In this document: in pieces, positions 46,801 to 58,113 of the stretch
How the letters are laid out: each line of letters begins with the position of its first letter
Numbering within the stretch: the stretch's first letter is position 1
Source of the DNA: Prinsepia uniflora
Taxonomy: Eukaryota; Streptophyta; Magnoliopsida; Rosales; Rosaceae
Length of the DNA: 64,000 bases
Direction of reading: 5' to 3'
NCBI GenBank assembly: GCA_032719365.1
Contig: CM064867.1
Location: forward strand, 40,511,651 to 40,575,650
Notes under the pieces: model-generated
What the model was told of the DNA's origin: nothing
The model's database searches: none
Seen by the model: the letters and a program-made list of their open reading frames with translations, nothing else
Program-made: the position numbers and the translations under genes

Positions 46801-49114
46801 CATCCCATTGGTGGCTTGCCTTTAAATGGTGGATCTTGAATCTGATTGGTGACTTTTAAATTAATTAATTAATTAAATCAAACAATCATTTTCTCTCTCC
46901 CTCCCCACGACCATCATCTCCATTTTCGTCCAAACACCCGAACACCCCCAGCCATAACCCCTCCAAACCCCACCCATTGGTTATGGACTGTGAAGGAATA
47001 TTGGAGAGGAACTCAAGAGGAGTCGAGTGGTGGTCACGGCGTCGGTTTTCTTGGACGGTGGCCGGAGAACCCGAACGGTACGTTTTTAGATTCAAAATTC
47101 GAAGGTTGGTTTTTGTTGGTTTTCGGTCAAGCCTGATGAGTGGAACTTACTTCTGGAGGTCGTGTGAGTCGTTTGGGACTTGTTGTGTGGTATGTGGTGG
47201 CCGGGATCGTGGACACGACGGAGTTACGGGTGGCCGGTTGTGTTTCCTCCATGGACAGGTATGAAAATGGCCTCCTTTCTTGTTTTTGAGGTTATAGAAC
47301 GGTAGGGTAAGCTTAGACGAACACGTAGGTCGAAGTCCTGTCGAGAATGGTGGCCGAAATTGAGAGAACTGGCCGGATCTGTCCATCGGTTTGGTTGAAC
47401 TAGACCGAACCCGTGAACCGGTTCAGACCAGGTTTTCCCAAGGTAGACGATGACACTGTTCCTGCGCGTGGGCTTCACGCGTAGCCGCTTACGGTGGCGC
47501 GTGGGGGGCATGTGCGAGGTATTTTGGGAAAGTGTTCAACATGACTTTTAATCTATTCGATGTAACGAACATTTTGGGACTGGTTTCGTGTCGATCAGAC
47601 ACCATTTTGATATGTTTCGGGGTGTCTGAAGGTTTAGGATTGAGTTTAAAAATAGTTAAAAGTTCAAGAAAATTACGGGGCTTTAATGGGAGGTTAATGA
47701 AGAGGTTAGTAACCCTCTAGTGTGGTTTGGACAGGTTCGGAAGTCCCGGTGATAGTGATGGGGCCTGGGAAGGCTTATGGCATGCGTATCGAGTCGACAG
47801 CGTAGGACGGTCTGTAAGTGGACTTCGTTTTCTAAACTGTGATGCATGCATAACTATTTTATATGTTTTACATACGTGATTTCTATGATGATGATTGTGG
47901 AACCGGTGGTTTACGTGATTGCACGGATTTCGAGGTAATTCCGTATTTACACGTGTTTCGAGGTTTACGAGTTTATTCTATTGTTATATGATTGTGAGTT
48001 TAAGAATGGTTCTATGGCATGATTTTTGTTTTGGAAAGACGAACTCGGTCATGAGACCCATTTGAATTATGTGATCGGGCCACGGGCCCTGTTGATTTAC
48101 AAAATTGGGCTGAGCCCTTTTGTGTCTTATGATTGGGCCGGGGGCCCAGTTGTATACAAAATCGGGCATGAGGCCAAGTTGAGTTTTATAAATGTGAGTT
48201 TGGGTCTGGGACCCTATGGTTTATAAACGTGATTTCAGGTCGGGGACCCTAAATGGATTTGTGATGTTTTATGGAGATTTTGGGCAGGGCCCATTAAGAT
48301 GTTTTGAAATGACTTGGTAAAACTATTTTCCATATACCATCTTCATACGAGGATATGTGATGGTCTCCTCCAGGTGTCTGTGACACTGGGGAAATCATGG
48401 TGCATTGCCTGCGAGAGGTCATTATACGGAGCTACCAGACCGTATGGTGACTCAGGAGCAGGAATGCTATGATTAGGCGTCTGGGCCGTCAGACATCTGG
48501 GATGTCAGAGATATTGACCTAGAGAGACCCCGGGTAGCACGCGTTGCTTATTACAGTGAGATATGACGTCTGGGACGCTAGGAATCTGGGATGCCGGGGA
48601 TGGTTATGTGGTAAATATGGATGATTGGATTCATGAATGTGTATTTCGGTATTTGTGAATTTGTTGTTATGGATTTGGGCAGTGGCCCGCTTGGTTTTGG
48701 ATTTACGGATTTTGGTATTCTACAGTTTTGGGCTGAGTTCCCACACTTGATTTTGAGTTATGGTTTTTGGGCTACGACCCTAATGGTTTATTGAGAAGAT
48801 GTTTTGATTACTGATTTTACGATGCATGCATACTTTTTAGTGAAGGGCATAATCATCTCTTTATGAAATGCGTTTTTATGAATTTATTGATTTTCGTCCA
48901 CTCACAGTTCTGAATGGTTTTAATGCCCTTCAGGTTGATCACGGATGCTGGCTGTAGCAGACACTAAGACATCACACTCCTCCATCGATCTTGGAACGCT
49001 CTAGGAACCCCGTATGGGCTGAGGTACGTATTATCCCTTTTCTGACACTTCGTATCAAACTGGAGCATGACACATCCCACGTTAATCCCGGGGGGATTGG
49101 GATGGGTCTTGTCA
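46801..49114 (+). repeat. LTR lacking its 5' part
   Basis: It aligns with the 22242 LTR family from the 'catcc(c/t)attgg(t/c)' region onward and ends GGGTCTTGTCA. It has the CGCG inverted repeat (about 47463-47515), a variant GTAAGTGGAC (47814-47823), TGCATGCAT (about 48823), GTCCACTCAC (48896-48905) and CTTCAG ending at 48933. It lies between a reversed LTR tip and Athila-like sequence. Open frames on either strand are not protein-like. Confidence 0.8.
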
Positions 49115-51279
49115 ACTATCCACTTCAACTCAATTCCTTATTGACGGACAAAATCAAAACTCGGAGACATTCCATATGCATGGGTGTGACATCTCAGAGA
49201 TGAAGTAGCAAATTGGCCAAATCGCAGATTTTATGGGCCAAATCAAAGGCACCGGGAAGTTGCCATCTCAAATCACTCCTAATCCGAAGAACTATGTATT
49301 TGAGAATGCGAGTTTTGTTGCAACTACTAGTGGAGAAGAAGCATCTCCAAGAACCAGATATTCAAATTGATGAATAAATGAAGCATCGTGTATAGGCTAA
49401 ATAGACATTAAACTTCAAGCGCTTCTTGGGAGGTCACCCAATGACGGAGACGTGAAGGAGCCATCAAATGGATATTTTCTTTCTTATACCTTTCATTATC
49501 TTTACTTTAGTTACTTTATGTCTTTATTGCTTTATTTTCATGAATCATTCCTCCTTACAACTTTGTTGAGTCTTATTCGGAAAAAAAAATAAACAAAAAT
49601 GAATCTTATTTCAAAAATCAAAGAAAAAAATTCAAAAAACAACAAAAAACGAAAAAGATTCTCGTGTATTTTAGTCTTTAGTCTTGAGTCTTTTTGTTAA
49701 ATTTAGTGTTTTTAACAAGTCTTAGGATGCCCTTTAACTTGTCGATGATTAGAATGACGAATAAATGATGGCAACCTGGCTAAAAGATGATCACTACAAC
49801 TTGAATCCATTTGTTAATGCTTTATGATTAAGTGTTTATGAATTGTAGTAGATGATGCATGTTAAACTGGTACAGAAGAAGCATGTTAAGATTTGTATGA
49901 ATCATAAACCCTATGTGAGCTTTAGAGCCTTATATACTTCTTGATTGAGTGATTCATAGGAGTTCATTGTTTAAATTGATATGCATATGCCTCGTAACTG
50001 CTTATCATAGCTTTTAATGAACTATAGAGTACTAGAACTTACTCTTTGTGATTTTCAAAGCTTTTAAGTCAATAAGCTCTTTGATCTTGGATATGATTAA
50101 GGAAATAGGGTTAACACCACTTATCCAAATATTCATGTCCCTATTTGATCACATAAGTGTGATCCCGCTAGATTACTCACATTGAGCCTACATTAACCCT
50201 TTATGTCATCACCCTAAACATCTATTCGCGTAAGACTAGTATAAGACACCATTTACCCTTGTTCCTTGGACTATTCACGTAAGACTAGTGTGAACATAAA
50301 GATGGTGTGAGATACAAGTAAGTGATTTGATGAACGAAGACTTATATGTAAGTGTAGAGAATGCATTGCTCGAACTATGTTGTTATTCATTGCATTACCT
50401 CTCAAAAGAAAGAAAGAAAAAAACAAAAACAATGATGAAAAGAAAATACAATCAGGAATAAAACTCTATGAGGTACTAAATTTGAGTTTTGAGCTAAGTC
50501 CCCTACCATTGTGGTTTGAAACAATGAAGATTGAGGGCCTACATGAAGAATTTTGGACCCTTGTTTTAATTGCAAGTTCAAAAGATGTTGATAATGAAGA
50601 TTAAGGCCCAACAAGTGGATACTTGGCCTATTTCTATGGAAAACACATATGTCTATGTGATGGAGCCTTTGGTTGAGTCCTAAAACAATATTTAACACCA
50701 CTGTCCTAAAATTCCTTGCCTCTACACCTAGCCCCATTACAGCCTTCAAATAAAGGCATTATGATCCTTGAGATGAGTAAACTTTGATTAGTTGAGTCTA
50801 TCATTTGAGTAAGCTTATGGTTTTGGTTCATTTGTGCAAGTATGTTCACTATCTTATGGTTTATGTTTGAATTTTTTGCAAAATTACTTACTTTCTATTA
50901 TGTGAGCATCTTTCTCACATATCTTGAGTGCAAACACCAACTCTATACACATTGAGTGGAAATCATGTGTGCTAATCCCTGTGAGTTGATTTATACTTGT
51001 TTTATTCATGTTGAGATATATTTCACCAAATTTATTTATTGTCTTACTTGTTAAGGCATTCTGTTATGTTGTAATAGCTTATGAATTTCAGAAGCTATAT
51101 AGCTTCTTAGTGTAAATCTTTACGGCCATACTTATGTTAATACAATTTGTGATAAATGGTTAATGGCTTAAAAGTTTTTATTTTAAGAAAAAGAAAAAGA
51201 GAAAAAAAAATGAGTTTTCAAAGCCTTAGTTTGTTTTGGTATTTTCTAGGGACTAGTAAAGTCTAAGTGTGGGGGTATT
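49115..51279 (+). pseudogene. Athila/Tat-like element: gag tail, 3' region and purine tract
   Basis: At 49209-49370 a frame reads QIGQIADFMGQIKGTGKLPSQITPNPK and ends with a stop. It matches the QL..L......LPSQ...NPK block near the end of Athila/Tat gag, also seen in the other gag here at about 11600-11700. Shortly after comes the phrase AGCGCTTCTTGGGAGGTCAC (about 49420), a hallmark of the 3' region of these elements. No protease, reverse transcriptase or integrase lies between, so pol was lost by deletion. The rest (49450-51260) is non-coding. The purine tract AAGTGTGGGGG is at 51265-51275, followed by LTR sequence at 51280. Confidence 0.75.
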
Positions 51280-52066
51280 TGATAAGCCTTGAATTAAACA
51301 TCATTTTATACCTTTTATGCTTATCTTTTAATTTTTAAATACCAAACAATAAGAGAAAATAACATATTTTGTGAGAATAGGTTAGGGATGATAGAACGAA
51401 ACTAATAGGCTAAATAGGACTTAAAACGGATTAAAAATTGGACAAAACCATGAACGCCGGTTCAAAACCGGACCGGTTCAGACCGGTCGACTGATGTTGA
51501 AGACGATGAACAGTGATTGGCGCGTGAAGCCCACGTACAGCCACTTTAGGCGGCTCGTGTGGGCGCGTGGCACGACTTTTAAGGAAGGTCCCAACATGAC
51601 TTTTAAAGTATTCGATGTAACGAACATTTTGGCGCTGGTTTCGAGTCAATCGGACCCTGTCTCGATATGTTTCGAAATGTCCGAAGGTTTTAGGGCTCGT
51701 TTGAAAATAGTTAAAAATACGGAAAAATTATGGGGCCTTTGTATGAGTATTGTGAAGTGGTTAGTGACCCTAGTATGGCATTTGGACAGATTTGGGAAAG
51801 CCGAGGATAGTGGAATGGCTGGGAACGATATAGGTGCGCGCGTATCAAGGTGACGAATGTCAGGACCCTACCCTCCTCGGTCTGGACCCGACTCATCTAG
51901 CACTATATTGTCCGCTTTGGGCATCGCCCTCATGGTTTTATTTTCGGGAGCTCATGGTGCAACTTCCCAGGGGGTCACCCATCATGAAATTGCACCAGTC
52001 TCAACTCGCTTAACTTTGGGGTTCCAATCCCCCCCAAAGCCACTTGAGCTCCCAAAAGGCCTAGTG

Positions 52067-52226
52067 TAGATCAGAGTTGCGCAGCGGCATCCTCTATCTG
52101 GCACTATATTGTCCTCTTTGGGCCACAACAATACTCAACGGCAAGCCTGCGCCCTCAAGGTTTTGACCCCAGGACCTCATGGTGAGCAATACCCTTTTGG
52201 CAGGCCTCAACCAACGCGACCACGGG
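52067..52226 (-). mobile_element. SINE-like (tRNA-related) insert in the first Cassandra LTR
   Basis: A 160-bp insert bounded by a 10-bp direct repeat AGGCCTAGTG (52057-52066 and 52227-52236). On the minus strand it has an A-box-like TGGTCGCGTTGG (plus coordinates 52211-52222) and, 40 nt on, a B-box-like GGGGTCAAAACC (52159-52170), the layout of tRNA-derived SINEs. It ends without an obvious poly(A). Part of it (about 52098-52122) reads GGCCCAAAGAGGACAATATA, much like the Cassandra LTR tail. Confidence 0.75.
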
Positions 52227-52629
52227 AGGCCTAGTGCTAGATAGGTGTGTGCCTACACCTTTAAAGCACACCACCATCCTCTCCCAGACCATTCCCCCTC
52301 GCAAGAATGTCGGATTTTTCACCGTTCCCTCGAGGACACAGATCTTACAATCCACCCCCCTTAGGGCCCAGCATCCTCGCTGGCACACTTCCCGGTCGGG
52401 GTCTGGCTCTGATACCAAATTTTCATGACCCTACCCTCCTCGATCAGGACTCTACTCATCTAGCACCATATTTTCCGCTTTGGCCCTCGCCCTCACGGTT
52501 TTATTTTCGGGAGCTCATGGTGCAACTTCCCAGGGAATCACCCATCATGGAATTGCACCAGCCTCAACTCGCTTAACTTTGGGGTCCCAATCCCCCCCAA
52601 AGCCACTTGAGCTCCCAAAGGGCCTAGTT

Positions 52630-52789
52630 TAGATCAGATTTGCGCAACGACATCCTCTATCTAGCACTATATTGTCCTCTTTGGGCCATAACAATACTCA
52701 ACGGCAAGCTTGCGCCCTCAAGGTTTTGACCCTGGGACCTCGTGGCGAGCAATACACGCCAGGCAAACCTCAACCAACGCGACCACGGG
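52630..52789 (-). mobile_element. SINE-like insert in the second Cassandra LTR
   Basis: The counterpart of 52067-52226, also 160 bp, between GGGCCTAGTT (52620-52629) and AGGCCTAGTG (52790-52799). The A and B boxes are present with small changes, consistent with independent decay since the two LTRs were made. Confidence 0.75.
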
Positions 52790-55497
52790 AGGCCTAGTGC
52801 TAGATAGGTGTGTGCCTACACCTTTAAGTCACACCACCATCCTCTCCCAGACCATTCCCCCTCGCAGGAATGTGGGATTGTTCACCGTTCCCTCTAGGAC
52901 ACGGGTCTTACAACGACTCTATGGTCTATGAATTGATTTATGATCTTGATGATTTACAATTTGGCACAATTTTCGAGATATTTATAGAATTGCACGTTTT
53001 GCGAGGTTTTAATCTATCTTGTGATTTGATCATGGTTTTAATGATTTGATTTCGGGATTTTAAATATGATGTGATTTCAATGATTTGAAATGGATTTCAG
53101 AAAAGTGATTGCGGGCTTGGAGCCCTGTTCCTTTGATTTCAGAAAGGATGTTTCGGTTTTGGTTTTGAGGTTTGGAAAGGAAGTCTGGATTTGGGTTCGG
53201 GACAGGGGTTCCGGATGCCGGCTTACTGAATTATTGTTGAGAATTCGGATAAGGATTTTTTGTGGTTTTTACTGTTGATTGGAAAAATGGTTTTGGGTTT
53301 AAAGACCCGGAAAAAGAGAAAAACCCACTGGATCTGGTTTTGAGTTTAAAGACTCGGTTGATTGACGAGGGGAGGGCCCTGGATTGAGATGTTTTGAGTT
53401 TAAAGACTTGGTATATGTTTTGAGTTTAAAAACTCGGTTATGATACCCCCTGAGGCCTGTGATTGTGTTTTGAGTTTAAAGACTCGTTGATATCCCGGGA
53501 AGGCCCGATTATTGTGCATGGTTTTGAGTTTAAAGACTCGAGCGCACTTGAGATCCAATAAACTCGTATGATTGATGTTTTTGGCTGGTTTTTCACTGGT
53601 TTTCCAATGTTTTGGGCAGTGGCCCGGATGCTTTGGATTTGATGAGTTTTTGGACTGAGTTCCCGTAGTTGAGATTGCTTGGGACTGAGTTCCCCGTATT
53701 TGAGATTTCTTTGTGATTTGAGGCTGAGACCTGGAATTAAATAACGGATTGGATTCGGGTTTTCAAATGGTTTTCAATGATGGTTTTTGAGTTTGAGATG
53801 GTTTTATATTATGAATTAATATGCATGCATTGGTTTTTACATGGAGGGTATAAATGTAATTATTTTTATAAACTGTTTTCTTGAGCTATTCTTTATTTCT
53901 GTCCACTCACAGTCTTTGGTGTTTTCGATACCCTCCAAGTTGTTGCGGTGCGGGCTGTTGGTTGAGAGAGACGGAGACATCACACTTGCGATCCACAGTA
54001 GTTCGGGGCACTCTGGGAAGTTCGGATACGTTTAGGATGATTGGATCGAGACTCCCTTGTCCGACTTACGTGTCACATGGAGGTTGGACGTCAGTTTAGC
54101 CTTTGTGTCATGCGTAAGTTAGACGGGAGCAGGATTTGGCCCTTAATCCGGGGAGATTAGGGGTGGGTCATGTCACTACCTGTCCTGCTCGGCGCTCGCT
54201 TCCTGAATCCATAAAGCCCTATTCGACGTGAGCCTCTAGAAAATCCCGAAGCTGGTTCGGAGCGCGCCTACCAAACGCCCTTCCAGCCTTATTTTCCATG
54301 TCTACCACGTCGTTGACCATCGAAATGCACCTCAGTTTTCAGTGCGCGCCTACTGAAAATCCTTCCAAGTTCCAGCAATGTCCCACCGAGCCAACTCCTA
54401 TTACTATTCCAACACCTTTTTCCTTCCTTTTTGAGGAAAATTTGTCCAAATCAAGATTGAATTTGTTTTCCTTTGTTTCAAGGAAACCGTTTTGTTATTT
54501 GGATTTATAGTACCTTTTTAATTCGGATTTAGAGAACCTTATTCCTTTAGGACTTCAATATTAATTAGTTTAATTATTTTTCTTTTAGTATTTAAATTGT
54601 GAACTCATATTTATTTGAGGATTAATTTTCTCCTATAAATAGAGATATTTAGGCTAATTGTAAGAGGTCGCTCATTCTTTGTACCAAAACTCTGCTCAAC
54701 CAATTTTCCCTTTTCAATAAATTCAAGATTTGTTGTGCAAAGTTAATTATACCATACTTCATCTTTTACATCTTCATCTGTGACTTAGTTGGGAGGTTCC
54801 CACTTGCCTCACCAAAGATTGCTCATTCACTTCATATCCATTGGGTGTCCTGAAGAGAAAAAGTGTAACACGATCTTTTTACCTTATATGTATCCCTTGT
54901 GCTTGCATATTTATTTTATGAACTGATCTCTAATATTATTTTTGGTTTTATGATTTTTATTGATTCAATTTTCTATGTGTTTTATGATTCTAGTTTTTGT
55001 TATGTTTGTATGTTCATGCTTAATGCTTGACTAGATATAGAGGATCCCGAGTCTAGATCATTGAAAATGTCATCGGGGGTCCCGAGCATATAATTGAGAG
55101 AATATGCAAGTAACTCGTAAGGCTAGAATTAGAAGATTTTGTAGGTTGCAGTTAATAGAATTCATGAATGAGTTACGTTAAAGATGAGTTGACCATGTAA
55201 ATAATAAATTAGATTAGATTATATTAGATTAGATTAGTTAATCACGTAGGATAATAGAAACAATCGACTACCCCCTAATTAATTAATCAAACAATAATCA
55301 TACTTAAGTACTCTCAATCCCCGGTTAAGAACAATCTCTACTTGTCGGGGATAAATCTAATGAAAGTAAGACCGAATATGGTCGACCTAGTAAATTCCAC
55401 CACTTGTCGGGGTAGTGGGCTAGACATGGGTATAAACCCTGCAGGAGTGGGCATTATTTGGTTAATTTAATATGATATAAATACGCTAATAACTAGG

Positions 55498-55609
55498 AAA
55501 TATCCCTAGTCTGACAACTCAAAAGAAACTTTGGTATTTAAAGTTGTTTGTCAGACGAGAGTAGGATCAGGTGTGTTTATGAAAGTGGTTAAGGAATGGT
55601 TCCTATCAG
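55498..55609 (+). repeat. 3' tip of an LTR
   Basis: It resembles the last 110 bp of family LTRs (a 'tatccct...ctgaca' block, then 'gtcagacgagagtaggatca' and an end near TTCCTATCA). It is truncated on the left and abuts a minus-strand LTR piece on the right. Confidence 0.5.
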
Positions 55610-56135
55610 TATACGCGTCCCAAGCACCCAATCCGTGACTTTGAACACCAAAAAGTACCCCTAAACGAACTCCAATCGACCTGAAATCGTACCATTGAAT
55701 TCATCACACTGAAAGCTCTCAAACACATGTCAAGTCTAAAAATTCCCATCCCACGCGGATAGACATGGCACATGCTGACGTTAGCCCTTGCAGACATGGC
55801 AACTGATGTCACTTGGTGACATCATCATGATTTGGTGTTGACATCATCACCACGCCAGAAAAGATGGCCGCGCCGTCGTGCGCCGTCGTGCGCCGTCGTG
55901 CACCGTCGTTAGCGAGCCAGAAAACCTCCATTTTTGTCCTAGTTTTCAAACATTCATATCTCCCTCATTTCTCGACCAAATTGGATGAACCAAGTATGGA
56001 AAATCATCTATTCAATTCCAGTAATGTAAACCCAAGCACAAACTCAAGAAAAAACACTTGGGATTTCGCGATATAAGCCTTGGAAGTTGCAGGTTTCATT
56101 CCTCCTCGAGTATAGGTCGATTCCGCGTTGTTCCA
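55610..56135 (-). repeat. 3' LTR fragment of the minus-strand chromovirus
   Basis: It matches the 59260-59850 part of the 5' LTR at 58114-60222 (same 'gtgactttgaac', 'gacatcatcatga' and 'gagtataggt' phrases in the same order). The LTR start side is missing, so it joins directly to the remains of the integrase C-terminus. It includes four 10-bp CGCCGTCGTG-type units at 55871-55910. Confidence 0.7.
55871..55910 (+). repeat. 10-bp minisatellite, four units
   Basis: Three exact CGCCGTCGTG units and one CACCGTCGTT. The paralogous LTR at 58114-60222 lacks this array at the matching place, so it is a local expansion. Confidence 0.85.
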
Positions 56136-58020
56136 AAAAACTAGGCCTACCATCTCAGTGATCTCATAGGGTCTAATAAACTAGGGACACAACTTCTCAG
56201 TGATCCAAAGCAAGTTGATAAGCCATTGAGCCTACCCTCTTAGTGATCTCATAAGGTCCAATAAACTAGGGACTCAACTTCTCACGTCTATCAAACCGTA
56301 CAACACCCTTCCAAGGGGATAATTTCAAGAAAACCCCGATCGAAGGACATTCTTGGAAAAGCACATCACACCCCACAACTGTTCAAACAAGTCGTCAATA
56401 CGTGGCTGGGGATACTTGTTCCGCACTGTCGCCTTGTTTAGCTACCATAATCAATACAATCTCAGACTACCAACCTTTTTCCTCACAAACAGCACCGAGG
56501 ATCCCCAAGGTGACACACTTAGTAAAATACAGTCCATATCCAGCAAGTCCTGCAACTAAACCTTCAATTCCCTAAATTCTGCGATGCCAGATGATATGGT
56601 GGATGTGAAATAGGTTGGGTGCCCACAAAAAGTTCAATAATAAACTCAACCCCCCTCTGTGGCGATAATCCTAATAGGTCCTCAAGAAGCATATATGGAA
56701 AATTCCTCAGTGCCAGTATCTCCTCAATACTCACCGAGATAACTTGAGGATCTATTGCATATGCGAAGTACCTCAAACAACTACTCCTCAACAATTTCTC
56801 AACCTCTAAGATCGAAATAACCCTGGAAGGAAGTACTCGCTGGTACCCGCGAAACAAAAATAGTGGTAATTCGGGACGCCGAAAGACAACTGTCTTCTCG
56901 AAGCACTCAATAGAAACATGATGGATAGTCAGCCAATCCATCCTTAGCCTCATGCTGGGTAATAGAGAATGCATGGGTTGTCCACATGCGGGTCGACCTC
57001 ATCCCCTCTGGCCACTACTTGCTCTGTCAGCTGCACGGGTAGTCGCTTGACTCCTACCTGCCATAGTCGATAAAGGTGTCGTCTCATCATGACCCGGCTT
57101 TGCTTTATCTTAGCTGGTAGCACTAAAGAAGCATTTCTCTCCACTACTCTGAGCACCACGCCCACTTTGTGTACCAAAAGCCCTACTAGACTGGGATGAC
57201 GACTGGTACCTAGACCTACCACCTTGGGAACCTCTCCATCCTCCTCCTTGACCACCGGAACTAGAACGGTTGCCACTAGAAGAACTAAAGCTAAAAGCAC
57301 CCCTCTTCATAGTTCCCTAAGTAGAAGACTCAACATACTGACCCTCTCGGCGTCACTCATAACCTCTATATTGAATCTGATATTGAGGTTCTTCCAAACT
57401 CGTCTTCACTCGAAAAGCCACATCCGACAGAGTCTAGAAGGTTGTGAATGCTCCAAATAGCGCTAATTCCTGAGAGACCGACGACGCGTGCTTTCCTCAA
57501 TTGCCACCGCATCTTGTGCATATCATGACAAATCCAAAAACCTCTTCTCACACAGAACAACTATCATGCCACCTTACTCCACTCGTAGGAATTCCATCAT
57601 TGTCGCATCTCGTTAAGACTAGAGATATAACTGGTTTATGAAACTTTCCTTGAACGTCACCTAATCATAGTATCTTCATGCAAGCTTATTAATAGCAAAG
57701 TATGCCACCACCTCTAACTGTAGCCACTAAGGAAAAAGTTGGTTGTTTGCGCCATGAGCTCAGGAGGGCAATGCATCACTCCCAATATCCGCTCAAAGCG
57801 TGCAATCTACTCATTGACTACGCCGAGATCTAATGCACTAGTAAACTTTATGTCTCCTAGCTGCTGGGTGCTTTAAATATCTGGCCCCCCCTAAGACCCT
57901 CCTCTCCTGAAAAACGGCATCCAATGCCTAACCAAAATGATCTATGGCGTGATCCCACCTAGACTCCCAATCCTCATCCTCACTAGTGGACAGGTGACGA
58001 ACCTGGCGCCGTGGAGGCAT
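56136..58020 (-). pseudogene. gag-pol: Chromovirus gag-pol remnant with a large pol deletion
   Basis: Read on the minus strand from 58020: a gag start MPPRRQVRHLS, then HCPPELMAQTTNFFLSGY and RWWHT (capsid blocks), with stops. A Ser/Gly-rich linker follows (57110-57310). Next is the protease to reverse-transcriptase linker, DWLTIHHVSIECFEKTVVFR, and FPYMLLEDLLGLSPQRGVEF with ELFVGTQPISHPPYHLA (56564-56974). The start of reverse transcriptase follows, with NKYPQPRIDDLFEQL near 56400. Immediately after FSKNVLRSG the sequence jumps to the integrase C-terminus (LSPWKGVVRF, FIGPYEI). The reverse-transcriptase catalytic core, RNase H and integrase core are absent. The FIxPYEI phrase occurs twice, a small local duplication (about 56160-56290). 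Confidence 0.88.
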
Positions 58021-58098
58021 AATATTGATAAAGAGGCACACGTTAGTAACAAAAATATCCTACATGCCAAGTGTGCATCCCGTAGGAAATAACCTAAT

Positions 58099-58110
58099 GC
58101 TCTGATACCA
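58099..58110 (-). other. Primer-binding site (tRNA-iMet) of the minus-strand chromovirus
   Basis: GCTCTGATACCA on the plus strand is the reverse of TGGTATCAGAGC and lies 3 bp from the LTR at 58114. It fixes the element's orientation. Confidence 0.93.
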
Positions 58111-58113
58111 AAC

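Larger units (their letters stand above)
51858..52912 (-). mobile_element. Cassandra TRIM with a SINE-like insert in both LTRs
   Basis: Minus-strand Cassandra of 1055 bp. Its LTRs are 51858-52349 and 52421-52912, each 492 bp rather than the 320-337 bp of the uninterrupted LTRs of the other copies. The interior is the usual 71 bp, with the primer site (reverse GCTCTGATACCA, 52406-52417). The flanks ACGAA (51853-51857) and ACGAC (52913-52917) agree at four of five. The extra length is a 160-bp insert at the same place in both LTRs. 5S-like boxes remain 32 nt apart on the minus strand. Because both LTRs carry the insert, it was present in the parental LTR and was copied when the element moved. 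Confidence 0.92.
51380..54175 (+). repeat. LTR lacking its 5' part, interrupted by Cassandra
   Basis: It belongs to the same family as 38981-41576; the match begins at roughly 51380. The CGCG region is at about 51520-51570. A Cassandra interrupts it at 51858-52912, and sequence equivalent to the GTGAGTGGAC box is missing near this break. Beyond it are six GAGTTTAAAGAC repeats (about 53296-53540), TGCATGCAT (about 53823), GTCCACTCAC (about 53901-53910) and CCTCCAAG (a decayed CAG) near 53938. It ends GGGTCATGTCA at 54175. Confidence 0.8.
51280..55497 (+). repeat. Athila/Tat-like 3' LTR, interrupted
   Basis: It starts TGATAAGCCTTG after the purine tract, as Tat-type LTRs often do. The left part ends near 51380 and the right part resumes at 54176. 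The right part has a TATA box CTATAAATAG (about 54634-54643), an AATAAA (about 54716) 70-80 bp downstream, and the phrase 'acttgtcggggataaa' (about 55340), which is common in this LTR class. The end is not clear; about 55497 is where a different LTR tip begins. Confidence 0.6.

Noticed and set aside
50377..50604. A 75-codon Lys-rich frame as a possible small gene
   Set aside because: It is isolated, starts in an A-rich stretch of the Athila-like 3' region, and has no supporting signal.
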